A stretch of 16,538 bases of DNA from Phycisphaerales bacterium UBA2218 (GTDB taxonomy: Bacteria; Planctomycetota; Phycisphaerae; Sedimentisphaerales; Anaerobacaceae), in NCBI GenBank assembly GCA_002327785.1, contig DCUI01000072.1, positions 7,911-24,448 on the forward strand. The letters run 5' to 3'. Positions 1 through 7,165 of this stretch are shown here, piece after piece. The stretch's first letter is position 1. Each line of letters begins with the position of its first letter. The notes beneath the pieces were generated by a model that worked only from the letters and a program-made list of their open reading frames with translations, ran no database searches and was not told the DNA's origin. The position numbers and the translations under genes were made by a program.

Positions 1-250
1 TGTTGCTCACCAGCGCATCAGCCACAGCCGCCGCGTTGCCGTCATCGACCTCCGCGTCGTAGTGCAGCTCGATGCCAAGCTGGACGTTGCGGGGGATGCG
101 GGGCCGGATCTTCTTCGCAACCAGCTCGATCATCTCCGGCGAGCCGAACTTACCACCCGCCCAGTCGGGTCGGATGTCCGCGGGGACAAAGCCACCCTTG
201 CCTGCGTTGAACGTCCATCGGCATATACTGTGTAGGGATTTCTTGGCCAT
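1..250 (-). CDS. Xylose isomerase-like TIM-barrel sugar isomerase, N-terminal part (cut by window edge)
   Basis: This is the first 83 codons of a gene reading leftward off the window. It starts at an ATG at 248-250, with an AAGGAG ribosome-binding site about 8 nt upstream. The protein begins MAKKSLHSICRWTFNAGKG and continues with a Pro-Ala-Asp-Ile-Arg-Pro segment and a 'GIELHYDAEVDD' strand. From memory this resembles the N-terminus of planctomycete proteins annotated as xylose isomerase, which interconvert aldoses and ketoses on a metal-dependent TIM barrel. No catalytic residue lies in the visible part, so the activity is inferred from resemblance only. It is separated from the rsmI operon by about 300 nt that hold a hairpin array and a weak promoter-like site, so it is probably transcribed separately. 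Another member of the xylose isomerase-like TIM-barrel superfamily is possible. Confidence 0.6.
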   Translation of the reverse strand, partial: MAKKSLHSICRWTFNAGKGGFVPADIRPDWAGGKFGSPEMIELVAKKIRPRIPRNVQLGIELHYDAEVDDGNAAAVADALVSN

Positions 251-334
251 TGCACCTACTCCTTATCGTCCTCGTGCACTTGCGATCGTTCTGCCGTCAT
301 CGACGGGCCGGCTCCGACCGGCATCGTGCAAACC

Positions 335-363
335 ATCTTACGCGTGCACCCCGTCTGAGTAAA
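335..363 (-). promoter_or_regulatory. Possible sigma-70-type promoter for the leftward isomerase-like gene
   Basis: Read on the minus strand, TTTACT (358-363) and TAAGAT (335-340) are separated by 17 nt. Each hexamer matches the consensus at four of six positions. The site lies about 85 nt upstream of the isomerase-like start codon and in the correct direction. The support is spacing and position only, so it is a weak call. Confidence 0.3.
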
Positions 364-440
364 CAACAAATCATTGTCCGCCGTGGGCCGATGTCTACCC
401 AGATCGTGGACCCCTGACAATGGGTGGCCTCGTTTGTAGT

Positions 441-554
441 GACGCCGTGAGGCGTTCAGTAGCAGGGCCGTCCCGGCCGTGAGTACCACGGGCATCTTGC
501 CCGTGGCAATACAGGGGCAGGATGCCCCTGATACTCATGGGCGGGACGCCCATG
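441..554. repeat. Array of five short GC-rich palindromes (hairpin repeat cluster)
   Basis: The stretch after rsmI holds successive small inverted repeats. They are 442-455 (5-bp stem, GTGA loop), 466-478 (5-bp stem, TCC loop), 486-506 (9-bp stem, TCT loop), 512-530 (8-bp stem, GGA loop) and 536-554 (8-bp stem, GGA loop, CATGGGCG/CGCCCATG). The last three stand 26 and 24 nt apart, with short linkers containing 'ATAC' or 'GTAC'. The stem sequences differ between units but pairing is kept, so the conserved feature is the fold. Translated, the array gives peptides such as 'GQDARGTHGRD', which I recall from spurious ORFs in planctomycete and verrucomicrobial genomes. The last unit ends directly against the rsmI stop codon. 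The array may also act as a transcription end for the rsmE-rsmI operon. Confidence 0.8.
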
Positions 555-1223
555 CTACGCGACATCCTTGCCGGCGATGAGAACGACATACTCGCCCTTG
601 GGGTTCTCTTTGAGGTTGGCGATCAGCTCCGAGAGCCGGCCCCGCCGGACGGATTCATAGACCTTCGTGAGCTCCTTGGCGACGGCGGCGGGCCGGTCGC
701 CGAAGACTTCGAGGGCTTCTTCCAGGAGTTTGCGCAGCCGGAAAGGGCTCTCGTAGTAGATCAGCGTGTAGGGGGATTCCTTATCCGCTTCGAGGAAGTG
801 GCGGCGCTTGCCGGGCTTGTTGGGTGGGAAGCCTCGAAAGGTGAAACTGTGGACGGGCAGACCGGACAGGACCAGGGCCATGACGAACGCGGTCGGACCG
901 GGGATGGCCGTGATTTCGATGCCCGCTGCGATCGCGTCGCGGACGAGAACGAAGCCCGGATCGGAAATGCCCGGCGTGCCTGCGCTCGTGACCAAAGCGA
1001 CCGACTTGCCCTCTTGAAGCAGTTGGATGATTCGCGGGGCCGCCTGCCGCTCGTTGTGCTCGTGGAAAGCAATCTGCGGCTTGCTGATCTCGAAGTGCTT
1101 GAGCAGCACGCCGGTGTGGCGGGTGTCCTCGCTGGCCACATAGTCCACCTGCCGGAGCGTCTCCAGAGCCCGCAGCGTGATGTCGCCCAGATTCCCGATT
1201 GGTGTCGATACAAGGTACAGCAT
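555..1223 (-). CDS. rsmI: 16S rRNA (cytidine-1402-2'-O)-methyltransferase RsmI
   Basis: The 222-residue product carries the whole tetrapyrrole-methylase-type fold of RsmI, which 2'-O-methylates C1402 in the decoding centre of 16S rRNA using S-adenosylmethionine. Diagnostic segments in order are LVSTPIGNLGDITLRAL (residues 3-19), SEDTRHTGVLL, TSAGTPGISDPGF and the IPGPTAFVMAL stretch, then FRGFPP and the late 'VAKELTKVYESVRRG' motif. The start is the ATG at 1221-1223, the first Met before the conserved N-terminus, with a GGGA-containing leader. It is the last gene of a leftward operon, 39 nt after the glycoside-hydrolase-like gene. It is shorter than the usual 270-290 residues because the C-terminal extension is missing. 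The stop codon abuts a palindromic repeat, so the tail may have been lost there, although short RsmI forms also exist naturally. Confidence 0.95.
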   Translation of the reverse strand: MLYLVSTPIGNLGDITLRALETLRQVDYVASEDTRHTGVLLKHFEISKPQIAFHEHNERQAAPRIIQLLQEGKSVALVTSAGTPGISDPGFVLVRDAIAAGIEITAIPGPTAFVMALVLSGLPVHSFTFRGFPPNKPGKRRHFLEADKESPYTLIYYESPFRLRKLLEEALEVFGDRPAAVAKELTKVYESVRRGRLSELIANLKENPKGEYVVLIAGKDVA

Positions 1224-1262
1224 CTTCCCGAGTTATCCCTTCAGCAAAAGCGGCATTGTTCA

Positions 1263-2837
1263 TCACGGCTCATCGACGGCGAGCCAGAGCGCCCAGGAGC
1301 GGCCGCCCGGCGAGGCGAAGGACGCGGTCGCCCCTCCCGACACGACGCCGTCACCAGCCGGGGTCAGACCTCCACTGCGAGGATCGAACCATCTGGCATT
1401 GAAACGTTTGCCCGGCGCATCGGACAGATCGACAGAGATCGGGCCGCCATCGAGCGCGAACACGAGGTACTGTCGCCCCTGCTCGGCGAAGCACCAGCAA
1501 CGATCCCCGTTGCCGGCCGACGACGACGGCTTCATCCTGGGTAGCGAGGTTGAAAAATGGGTGCGAAGAAAATCGTACGTCGGCTGGATCGCCAGTGATT
1601 CCTCCGGCGCGACGTAGGCATCGGGCGGCTCCCAGGGCTCCGTCGGCGCTGCACTGTCGCGGTACTGCATGCCGGAGACGATCATGGACCCACCGCCCAT
1701 CAGAAAGGCCCATGTTTTCTCCACCTCGATGCGATGGTGTTGGATAATGGCCTTGTCGGGATAGAGCAGCCGATACTCCCGGATCTGGCGATACAGCGAC
1801 GCCGGACTCGTCGCGTCGGGTAGTTCCCCTGTATAGCGGCCAGCGATCTCCTTTCCGCCCTCGGGGGCGCGCAGTGTGCCGTCGGCGTTGTACCACCAGT
1901 AGCTCAGGCACAGGACCGAGATATGCGGTCCTCGTGCCGGGTCCGCCAGGATCGCGTCGATCACGTCCTTGGTCCCGACCAGACCGATTTGCACGTGTCC
2001 ATCCGTCCGCCGCTCCCATTCCAGGATCGTGTCGATCCAGAACTGCATGAAGGACAAAGGCCCGGTGTACTCCTGGCTCACGAGGTGGACGACGTTGGTC
2101 CGGTCGCCCAGTTCGTCGAGGCACTTGCGGATGTAGACGCGGTGCAGTTCCCGACGTCGGTCATTCGTCAGATCGTAAAATGCATTGGCGGCCGGGATGG
2201 AGTCGGGCATTCCCGTCTCCTGCGCACAGTTGACGGGCCGCCAGGGGAAGTCCACGTAGTGGGCCCGCTGCTCCAGCAGCGCGTGCTGCATGTAGAAATT
2301 GTGAAAGAGGACACAACCCTTCGCCCGGCACAGGGTCGCGAATTCCTTCAGTCGCCCGAAGTACCATGGATTGAAACGGGTCAAATCGTACCTCGGCAGG
2401 CCGTCCCAGGCCGTGCCTTCCCCGCTCCGTGCCCAGGGTTGCTCCAGAAAAGGCGGCTGCACCCGGTCGTCGGCCCGTCTCTCCGTGTCGTGGTTGTCAC
2501 GCCGGCGGTCGAACCAGAGTCCGTAGTTGTGCTCGAACCCCGGATACCCATACCGCACCATGGCGTCGGTGAGCTGGTCCAGGTCCTCGGTGAAGCTGGG
2601 TCCGACCTGGCCGGGCATCCGGCGGCACAGGGCCGTCCGGACCTTGTACTGGTGCACCCACCCCTCATTCCGGCGGTACCCACCCCACCAGCCGTTATGC
2701 TGGGCGGCGCCCCAGATCACACGTCCATCTTGGGTGAACCATCCGTCGACGATTTCCAGGCCGCCCGGCTCGGCGGCCGCGACGACTACGGACACAACGA
2801 GGACCACGAAAGCCGCGACCCCGCGAAAGAGAGCCAC
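1263..2837 (-). CDS. Secreted glycoside-hydrolase-like protein (TIM-barrel plus C-terminal beta-sandwich)
   Basis: I chose a GTG start at 2835-2837 because AAGGGGAC lies just upstream and a clear signal peptide follows (MALFRGVAAFVVLVVSVVVA, likely cut after AAA at 20-22). That gives 524 residues. The body has glycosidase-like features: GWFTQDGRVIWG (32-43), an aromatic-rich H103-N-Y-G-L-W segment, and a candidate acidic catalytic residue Glu256 in VSQEYTGP at a strand end. The last 80 residues (YLVFALDGG, then RWFDPRSGG) resemble the putative collagen-binding beta-sandwich found at the end of DUF4038/DUF5060-type hydrolases. I recall similar planctomycete proteins under the name DUF6298, which I could not confirm. 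The substrate is unknown and the protein is probably exported. It sits between rsmE (44 nt upstream) and rsmI (39 nt downstream), an odd partner for rRNA methylases. Confidence 0.75.
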   Translation of the reverse strand: MALFRGVAAFVVLVVSVVVAAAEPGGLEIVDGWFTQDGRVIWGAAQHNGWWGGYRRNEGWVHQYKVRTALCRRMPGQVGPSFTEDLDQLTDAMVRYGYPGFEHNYGLWFDRRRDNHDTERRADDRVQPPFLEQPWARSGEGTAWDGLPRYDLTRFNPWYFGRLKEFATLCRAKGCVLFHNFYMQHALLEQRAHYVDFPWRPVNCAQETGMPDSIPAANAFYDLTNDRRRELHRVYIRKCLDELGDRTNVVHLVSQEYTGPLSFMQFWIDTILEWERRTDGHVQIGLVGTKDVIDAILADPARGPHISVLCLSYWWYNADGTLRAPEGGKEIAGRYTGELPDATSPASLYRQIREYRLLYPDKAIIQHHRIEVEKTWAFLMGGGSMIVSGMQYRDSAAPTEPWEPPDAYVAPEESLAIQPTYDFLRTHFSTSLPRMKPSSSAGNGDRCWCFAEQGRQYLVFALDGGPISVDLSDAPGKRFNARWFDPRSGGLTPAGDGVVSGGATASFASPGGRSWALWLAVDEP

Positions 2838-2881
2838 TTTCGTCCCCTTCTGTGCCGCGCAAGATGACAGACATGACTCTC

Positions 2882-3631
2882 TCACGACTGTAAATCCCCC
2901 AATTCGTGAAGGATCAGGGCCGGGATCACAATGGCGGCTGTTTCCGTTCGCAGGATGCGGGGACCTATGCGGATGGGCACAGCGCCGCTCTTGCACGCTT
3001 GCCGGACTTCGTCGTCGCTGAAGCCCCCTTCCGGGCCGATCAGAACCGCGATGGACGCAGGGGGCTTGTCATCCGGCCTCAACGCCTCTTTGAGCGTGCG
3101 CGTCGGGCCCGACGTGGCCGCGATCAGGGCGCGGTCGAAATGACCGAGTTGCAGGACCGCCTCCTTCCATGCGACGATCTCCGCGATTTCCGGAATCCGG
3201 CCGCGATGCGACTGCTCGGCCGCCTCGGTGAGAATGCGCCGCCATCGCGTGCGCTTCGTCTCCTCGATCTGCCGGGTCCGCACGAGGCTCCGTTCGGTAA
3301 GAACAGGTACGAACCGCGCCACGCCGACCTCGGCGCCCTTTTGGAGCACCCACTCGAACTTCTCCCGTGCGAGCATGCTCTGGAACAGGACGACCTGCAC
3401 CGTCGGCTCGCCACGCGCCTGTCGCCTCTGCGTGACTCGTCCCGCGGCCTCTCGTTTCTCCGCGGTCGTGAGCGTCACGTTGTACTCCATCCCAGTATCG
3501 TCGAGAACGACGACGACGTCCCCCGCCCGCAACCGCAGGACGTGATAGACCTGGTGCGCTTGCTCGGGACTCAGCCGGACCCGGTCGTCCTCAAGATCCG
3601 ACGTGGAGATGAAGAATCGATTCACAGTCAT
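2882..3631 (-). CDS. rsmE: 16S rRNA (uracil-1498-N3)-methyltransferase RsmE
   Basis: RsmE is a SPOUT-family enzyme that methylates N3 of U1498 in 16S rRNA. The N-terminal PUA-like part starts MTVNRFFISTSDL, with 'HQVYHVLRLRAGD' typical of the family. The C-terminal knot carries the SAM-binding signatures VLIGPEGGFSDDEV and IGPRILRTETA, and the product is 249 residues, a normal length. I placed the start at the ATG at 3629-3631 because family members begin Met-x-x-x-Arg-Phe-Phe. An in-frame ATG two codons upstream (to 3637) is equally possible, since neither has a strong ribosome-binding site. It is the first gene of the leftward operon that also holds the glycosidase-like gene and rsmI. The enzyme assignment is secure. 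Confidence 0.95.
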   Translation of the reverse strand: MTVNRFFISTSDLEDDRVRLSPEQAHQVYHVLRLRAGDVVVVLDDTGMEYNVTLTTAEKREAAGRVTQRRQARGEPTVQVVLFQSMLAREKFEWVLQKGAEVGVARFVPVLTERSLVRTRQIEETKRTRWRRILTEAAEQSHRGRIPEIAEIVAWKEAVLQLGHFDRALIAATSGPTRTLKEALRPDDKPPASIAVLIGPEGGFSDDEVRQACKSGAVPIRIGPRILRTETAAIVIPALILHELGDLQS

Positions 3632-3973
3632 CGGCATCCATCTTATTACGGAACGCGCGAGAGAACAAAGCAAGAAAAGAAATGGGGAGGCCTTCACGGG
3701 TGGGCACGCCGCCAGCATTCGTCCGCGGCCCGGCGTGCCGGAATCTCATCCAATCCGAGTGTTTCTCGGACGTGTTCGGATAGACAACGGGACTGTGAAG
3801 CCGCGGCCGCGAGAAAAATCAAGCCGGACATTCCAACAGTCGATACCACATAAGGACTCGCATCCGGTTTTGTGTTATGATGCCGGCAGAGTACCACCAC
3901 GGCGCCCTTCCCAGGAATGGTTGCGCCAGGTCGGGAGGGTGAAAAGACGACCTTCAGCAAACAGACAGTCTTT
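3632..3973. other. Divergent intergenic region between rsmE and dgkA
   Basis: No gene is supported in these 342 nt. The region must hold start signals for both directions. It contains a perfect 9-bp inverted repeat, GGCACGCCG (3703-3711) with CGGCGTGCC (3731-3739) around a 19-nt loop, and a small hairpin TCCGAG-TGTTT-CTCGGA (3754-3770). On the plus strand TATGAT at 3876-3881 is a good -10 candidate for dgkA, but I see no matching -35 box. An in-frame upstream extension of dgkA to an ATG at 3917 also falls here. Confidence 0.5.
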
Positions 3974-4417
3974 ATGGCTGAGACCACGAGAGAGCCGAGG
4001 GGCGAGAAGCCCGCCGTGCCCGGCAACGGGAACAACGGATCGTTTACCTTATCAGGCCGAATGCAGAGCATCCGCAACGCCCTTCACGGCATGTCGCTGA
4101 TGCTCAAGTCGCAGCACAACGCGTGGCTGCACGCTTTTGCCTCCGTCTGCGTCTTGATCGTTGGCGGTTTGTTCCGCCTGTCGGACCCGGAGTGGTGCTG
4201 GATCATCCTGGCGATCATGGCCGTCTGGACGGCCGAGGCCCTGAACACCGCCTTGGAACTCCTGGCCGATGCGGCCAAGCCGGAGTTTCATCCGCTCGTC
4301 AAAAGCGCCAAGGACGTCGCCGCCGGCGGCGTACTGATCTCCGCGATCGGCTCGGTCGCCATCGGCCTGCTGGTCCTCGGCCCCCACCTGCTCGATTTCC
4401 TGCGAAACTGCTTCTGA
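3974..4417 (+). CDS. dgkA: Diacylglycerol kinase / undecaprenol kinase, DgkA family
   Basis: This is a small integral membrane kinase of 147 residues with three hydrophobic helices in the second half. The family signature is clear: TAEALNTALELLAD followed by HPLVKSAKDVAAGGVL, with the conserved Glu/Asn of ExxNTAxE and the Lys-Asp of AKDxAAG that bind metal and ATP. Related Gram-positive-type enzymes phosphorylate undecaprenol and feed the lipid carrier used by MraY, while the proteobacterial type uses diacylglycerol. Sequence alone does not settle which substrate applies. The start is uncertain. I took the ATG at 3974 (hydrophilic leader MAETTREPRG), but an in-frame ATG at 3917 and an internal ATG at 4061 (MQSIRNALHGM, close to where the family core begins) are alternatives, and none has a convincing ribosome-binding site. 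It is followed 148 nt later by the esterase-like gene, which appears to have its own promoter. Confidence 0.9.
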   Translation: MAETTREPRGEKPAVPGNGNNGSFTLSGRMQSIRNALHGMSLMLKSQHNAWLHAFASVCVLIVGGLFRLSDPEWCWIILAIMAVWTAEALNTALELLADAAKPEFHPLVKSAKDVAAGGVLISAIGSVAIGLLVLGPHLLDFLRNCF

Positions 4418-4482
4418 GAGAGTGCGAATCGCACGAACGTAGACGAAAGGTAAGCCTGGAGTCAATTCGCCGGTCCTGTCTT

Positions 4483-4509
4483 TTGCACCGCCGTTAGAGG
4501 GACTATAAT
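4483..4509 (+). promoter_or_regulatory. Promoter-like site upstream of the alpha/beta hydrolase gene
   Basis: A perfect TATAAT lies at 4504-4509, with TTGCAC at 4483-4488 as a poor -35 box (15-nt spacer). The site sits 57 nt before the hydrolase start codon and after the dgkA stop, so it would make the hydrolase independently transcribed. The -10 element is strong. The -35 match and short spacing are weak. Confidence 0.45.
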
Positions 4510-4565
4510 GTCCTTTGTCGGCGCGAATACGCTTTGGAGCAAGGTCCTAATCTGGAGAGTTTGGA

Positions 4566-6668
4566 ATGTCTCACATTGGCCTATCGTCGCAATCGTGTTC
4601 CTCAAGATCCGCGTGTCTTCTTGGGATGGCAGCCGTCTGTTTCCTGATCGATATCTCCGGCGGTGCATCTTCGAGCCGGGATTCGGGATTCGCTGATTCG
4701 CTGGAGCCGCTGAACCGCTTCCCGCGAATGGTGCAGGAGTACTTCGTGGATCAGATCCGCAGAGTGGATGCGGAGGTGGAACGCCGATACGCCGAACTCA
4801 AGAATCGTGAGGATGCGGAAACCTACGTGCAGACCGTTCGCGAGAAGATCGAATCGTGCTTCGGCCCGTGGCCCGAGAAAACGCCGCTGAATCCTCGCGT
4901 CACCAGCGTGGTCGAGCGGGATCAGTACAGGATCGAGAACGTTGTCTTCGAGAGCCGCCCGGGCTTTCTGGTCACCGCGAATCTCTATGTGCCGAGGGGT
5001 CGAGATTTCCCTCTGCCCGGCGTGGTCGGCTCCTGTGGACACACCAACAATGGCAAGGCCGGCGAGCCCTACCAGAGCTTCGCTCAGGGCCTGGCCCGAT
5101 TGGGCTACGTCGTCCTCATCTTCGACCCCATCGGGCAGGGCGAGCGGCTCCAATACCCGGACGAGCAACTGAAGAGCCGCATCGGGGTCGGCGTCCGCGA
5201 GCACCTCTACGCGGGCAATCAGCAATTCCTCATCGGCGAGTTCTTCGGCTCCTGGCGGGCCTGGGATGGTATCCGCGCCCTCGACTACCTGCTCACCCGC
5301 AAAGAGGTCGATCCTCAGCACATCGGCATCACAGGCAACTCCGGCGGCGGCACGATGACCACGTGGCTTTGCGGCGTCGAACGACGGTGGACCATGGCCG
5401 CAGTGAGTTGTTTCGTCACGACGTTCCTGCACAACACGGAGAACGAGTTGCCCGCCGATACGGAGCAGTGCCCGCCGAAGGCCCTCGCGTTGGGCCTGGA
5501 CCACTGCGACTTCCTTGCGGCGATGGCGCCCAGGCCGGCGATCATCCTGGCCAAGGAAATGGATTTCTTCGACGTTCGCGGCAGCGAGACGGCCTACGCG
5601 AGATTGCGGCGGCTCTACGGCCTGCTGGGCAAGGAGGAAGGCGTCAGCCTTTTCATCGGGCCCGGCTATCATGCCTATTCCCAGGAGAGCCGCGAAGCCA
5701 TGTACCGATGGTTCAATCGGGCGACCTGCGTCAGCGACGCTCGCGCCGAGCCGGGCCTGACCATTGAGAAGGATGAAACGCTCTGGTGCGCTCCGAAAGG
5801 CCAGATCTGCGAGCTGAAGTCGCGGCCGATCTACTCGTTCACCGCCGAAACGGCGAAGACTCTGGCTGCAAAACGGCCGAAGGAGTTTACCCTGCCCCAG
5901 CTTCGCAGCCGGATTCGAGAGTTGCTGCATTTGCCCGAGGCGAGAGAGACCTCGGCTCCGTCGTACCGCATCCTGCGCAACTGGCGGTCGCGCGGGTACC
6001 CAAAGCCGCGATGGACGACCTTCGTGGTCGAGACCGAGCCGGGCATTCAGGCGATCGTGTATCGGTTGGGCGCCGAGCACTTGCCGTCGCGGCCCAACGC
6101 CGACAGCAGCCGGGCCATTCTTTACGTAGCACACCAGTCCAGCGATGCCGAACTGCGAACCGAGCCGCTGATCGCCGAACTGATCGAGACGGAGTCGGGC
6201 GCGGCCCTCTACACGGTCGATGTCCGCGGCATCGGCGAATCCCGACCCGATACCTGCGACGAGAACTCCTTCCTCGACCTCTACGGCAGCGACTATTTCT
6301 ACGCCATCCACTCGATCATGCTGGACCGCCCATACATTGGGCAGAAGACGCACGATGTGCTCCGCGTGCTCGACTGGCTCGGCAGCATTGGTCACGAGGA
6401 GGTTCACCTCGTCGGCAGGGGTTGGGGCGCCTTGCCCGCCACGTTTGCCGGCGTGTTGTCCGGCCGGGTCACACAGGTGACCCTGAAGAACGCCCTGACT
6501 TCGTACCAGGAGATCGCCGAATCGACGGACTACGCGTGGCCGCTTTCAACGCTCGTGCCGAACGTGCTGTCGGCCTTCGACCTGCCCGACTGCTATGAGG
6601 CTCTGCGTGTGAAAAGGCTTCGGCAGGTTGAGCCATGGGACCCCGATGCGAAACCGTTGGCCGATTGA
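4566..6668 (+). CDS. Secreted acetyl-xylan-esterase-like alpha/beta hydrolase with a degenerate second hydrolase domain
   Basis: The 700-residue protein starts at the ATG at 4566 behind GGAGAG, 6 nt away. A hydrophobic stretch at residues 16-34 looks like an export signal. The first alpha/beta-hydrolase domain (about 110-385) shows a 'GSCGHTNNGKAGEPY' oxyanion region, VLIFDPIGQGER, the nucleophile elbow ITGNSGGG (Ser259), candidate acids Asp333/Asp336 and His369 in GPGYHAYSQE. A second domain (about 480-690) repeats the fold: VDVRGIGESR around 551-560, then HLVGRGWGA at 614-622. There the nucleophile position of the GxSxG elbow is Gly619, so this half is probably non-catalytic. The family resemblance is to planctomycete acetyl xylan esterase or 'prolyl oligopeptidase-like' hydrolases that deacylate plant or algal polysaccharides. 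The substrate is not determinable here. Confidence 0.85.
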   Translation: MSHIGLSSQSCSSRSACLLGMAAVCFLIDISGGASSSRDSGFADSLEPLNRFPRMVQEYFVDQIRRVDAEVERRYAELKNREDAETYVQTVREKIESCFGPWPEKTPLNPRVTSVVERDQYRIENVVFESRPGFLVTANLYVPRGRDFPLPGVVGSCGHTNNGKAGEPYQSFAQGLARLGYVVLIFDPIGQGERLQYPDEQLKSRIGVGVREHLYAGNQQFLIGEFFGSWRAWDGIRALDYLLTRKEVDPQHIGITGNSGGGTMTTWLCGVERRWTMAAVSCFVTTFLHNTENELPADTEQCPPKALALGLDHCDFLAAMAPRPAIILAKEMDFFDVRGSETAYARLRRLYGLLGKEEGVSLFIGPGYHAYSQESREAMYRWFNRATCVSDARAEPGLTIEKDETLWCAPKGQICELKSRPIYSFTAETAKTLAAKRPKEFTLPQLRSRIRELLHLPEARETSAPSYRILRNWRSRGYPKPRWTTFVVETEPGIQAIVYRLGAEHLPSRPNADSSRAILYVAHQSSDAELRTEPLIAELIETESGAALYTVDVRGIGESRPDTCDENSFLDLYGSDYFYAIHSIMLDRPYIGQKTHDVLRVLDWLGSIGHEEVHLVGRGWGALPATFAGVLSGRVTQVTLKNALTSYQEIAESTDYAWPLSTLVPNVLSAFDLPDCYEALRVKRLRQVEPWDPDAKPLAD

Positions 6669-6713
6669 GAATGATCCCTCGAATGGCGCACTGCACTGCC
6701 TCAAGTCTTGGGA

Positions 6714-6971
6714 ATGTGCGGTTTTCATCGGGAAAAAGGTGCGGATTCGCACGCGAGCATCGATCTCAAGAGCCGACTGCGTCGCTGCTTCGAGCCGCTG
6801 CGTTCGGGGAAGGTGTTCTATCCCGCCACGGTGTTCTTGCAGTTGGCCGGATTGTTCGCCTGCAACGTGACGAGGGAGCTGCAAATGGCTCAACCCCTCA
6901 CGCTCAGCGCCAATTCCTGGATCAAAACGCGCCTGTCGCACATCCTCGGCCAGATCCCTGCAACTACCTGA
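6714..6971 (+). CDS. Possible small hypothetical protein or gene remnant (weak)
   Basis: Within the 410-nt gap after the hydrolase, one plus-strand frame stays open from the ATG at 6714 (or a TTG at 6708) to the TGA at 6969-6971, giving 85 residues. Its second half has mostly G or C in the third codon position, as expected for coding DNA in this genome, and reads FYPATVFLQLAGLFACNV followed by a short polar tail. I recognise no domain and see no convincing ribosome-binding site. It could be a decayed fragment of a larger gene. The rest of the gap holds an inverted repeat TGACCC/GGGTCA (6969-6974 and 6995-7000) and two copies of TAACGTCA (7006-7013, 7031-7038). Confidence 0.25.
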   Translation: MCGFHREKGADSHASIDLKSRLRRCFEPLRSGKVFYPATVFLQLAGLFACNVTRELQMAQPLTLSANSWIKTRLSHILGQIPATT

Positions 6972-7078
6972 CCCGCCTATTCTATGCAACGGTAGGGTCA
7001 ATTCATAACGTCACCCAGCCATCTGCAAAATAACGTCAATCTGCATGAGGCTCTGATACGACAGGGGGCGTCGCTTCG

Positions 7079-7107
7079 TTGATTTCCGTCAGGCTCGAGT
7101 CTATACT
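7079..7107 (+). promoter_or_regulatory. Sigma-70-type promoter for murF
   Basis: TTGATT (7079-7084) and TATACT (7102-7107) are separated by exactly 17 nt. They match the consensus at four and five of six positions. Transcription would begin near 7114 and give a leader of about 50 nt before the murF start at 7166. Position, direction and spacing all agree. Confidence 0.6.
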
Positions 7108-7123
7108 GCGATGTGCCATAGAG

Positions 7124-7139
7124 ACACAACGCGTTGTGT
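7124..7139. promoter_or_regulatory. Perfect 16-bp palindrome in the murF leader (candidate operator)
   Basis: ACACAACGCGTTGTGT reads identically on both strands. It lies about 10 nt downstream of the predicted murF transcription start and 26 nt before the start codon. That position suits a repressor dimer blocking transcription. With no loop it is a poor RNA hairpin, which favours a DNA-binding site. No cognate regulator is visible in the window. Confidence 0.4.
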
Positions 7140-7165
7140 TGATAGAGGATTGTAGGAAGGAAAGA

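Noticed and set aside
441..554. CRISPR array
   Set aside because: The units are 19-21 nt palindromes with only 5-7 nt between them and differing stem sequences. There are no constant repeats, no spacers of 30 nt or more and no cas genes.
522..1544. 340-codon plus-strand open frame across rsmI and the end of the glycosidase-like gene
   Set aside because: It is antisense to two recognised genes, begins inside the hairpin array, and its product shows no domain.
1923..2867. 314-codon plus-strand open frame opposite the glycosidase-like gene
   Set aside because: It is a mirror of the coding strand codon pattern, with no ribosome-binding site or recognisable product.
3853..3881. Promoter for dgkA using TATGAT at 3876-3881
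   Set aside because: The -10 box is good, but no acceptable -35 hexamer is found at 15-19 nt upstream, so I list it only as a hint in the intergenic entry.
4602..6407. 601-codon minus-strand open frame opposite the alpha/beta hydrolase
   Set aside because: It lies entirely antisense to a gene with clear hydrolase motifs. Long antisense frames are common in GC-rich DNA, and the product shows no domain.
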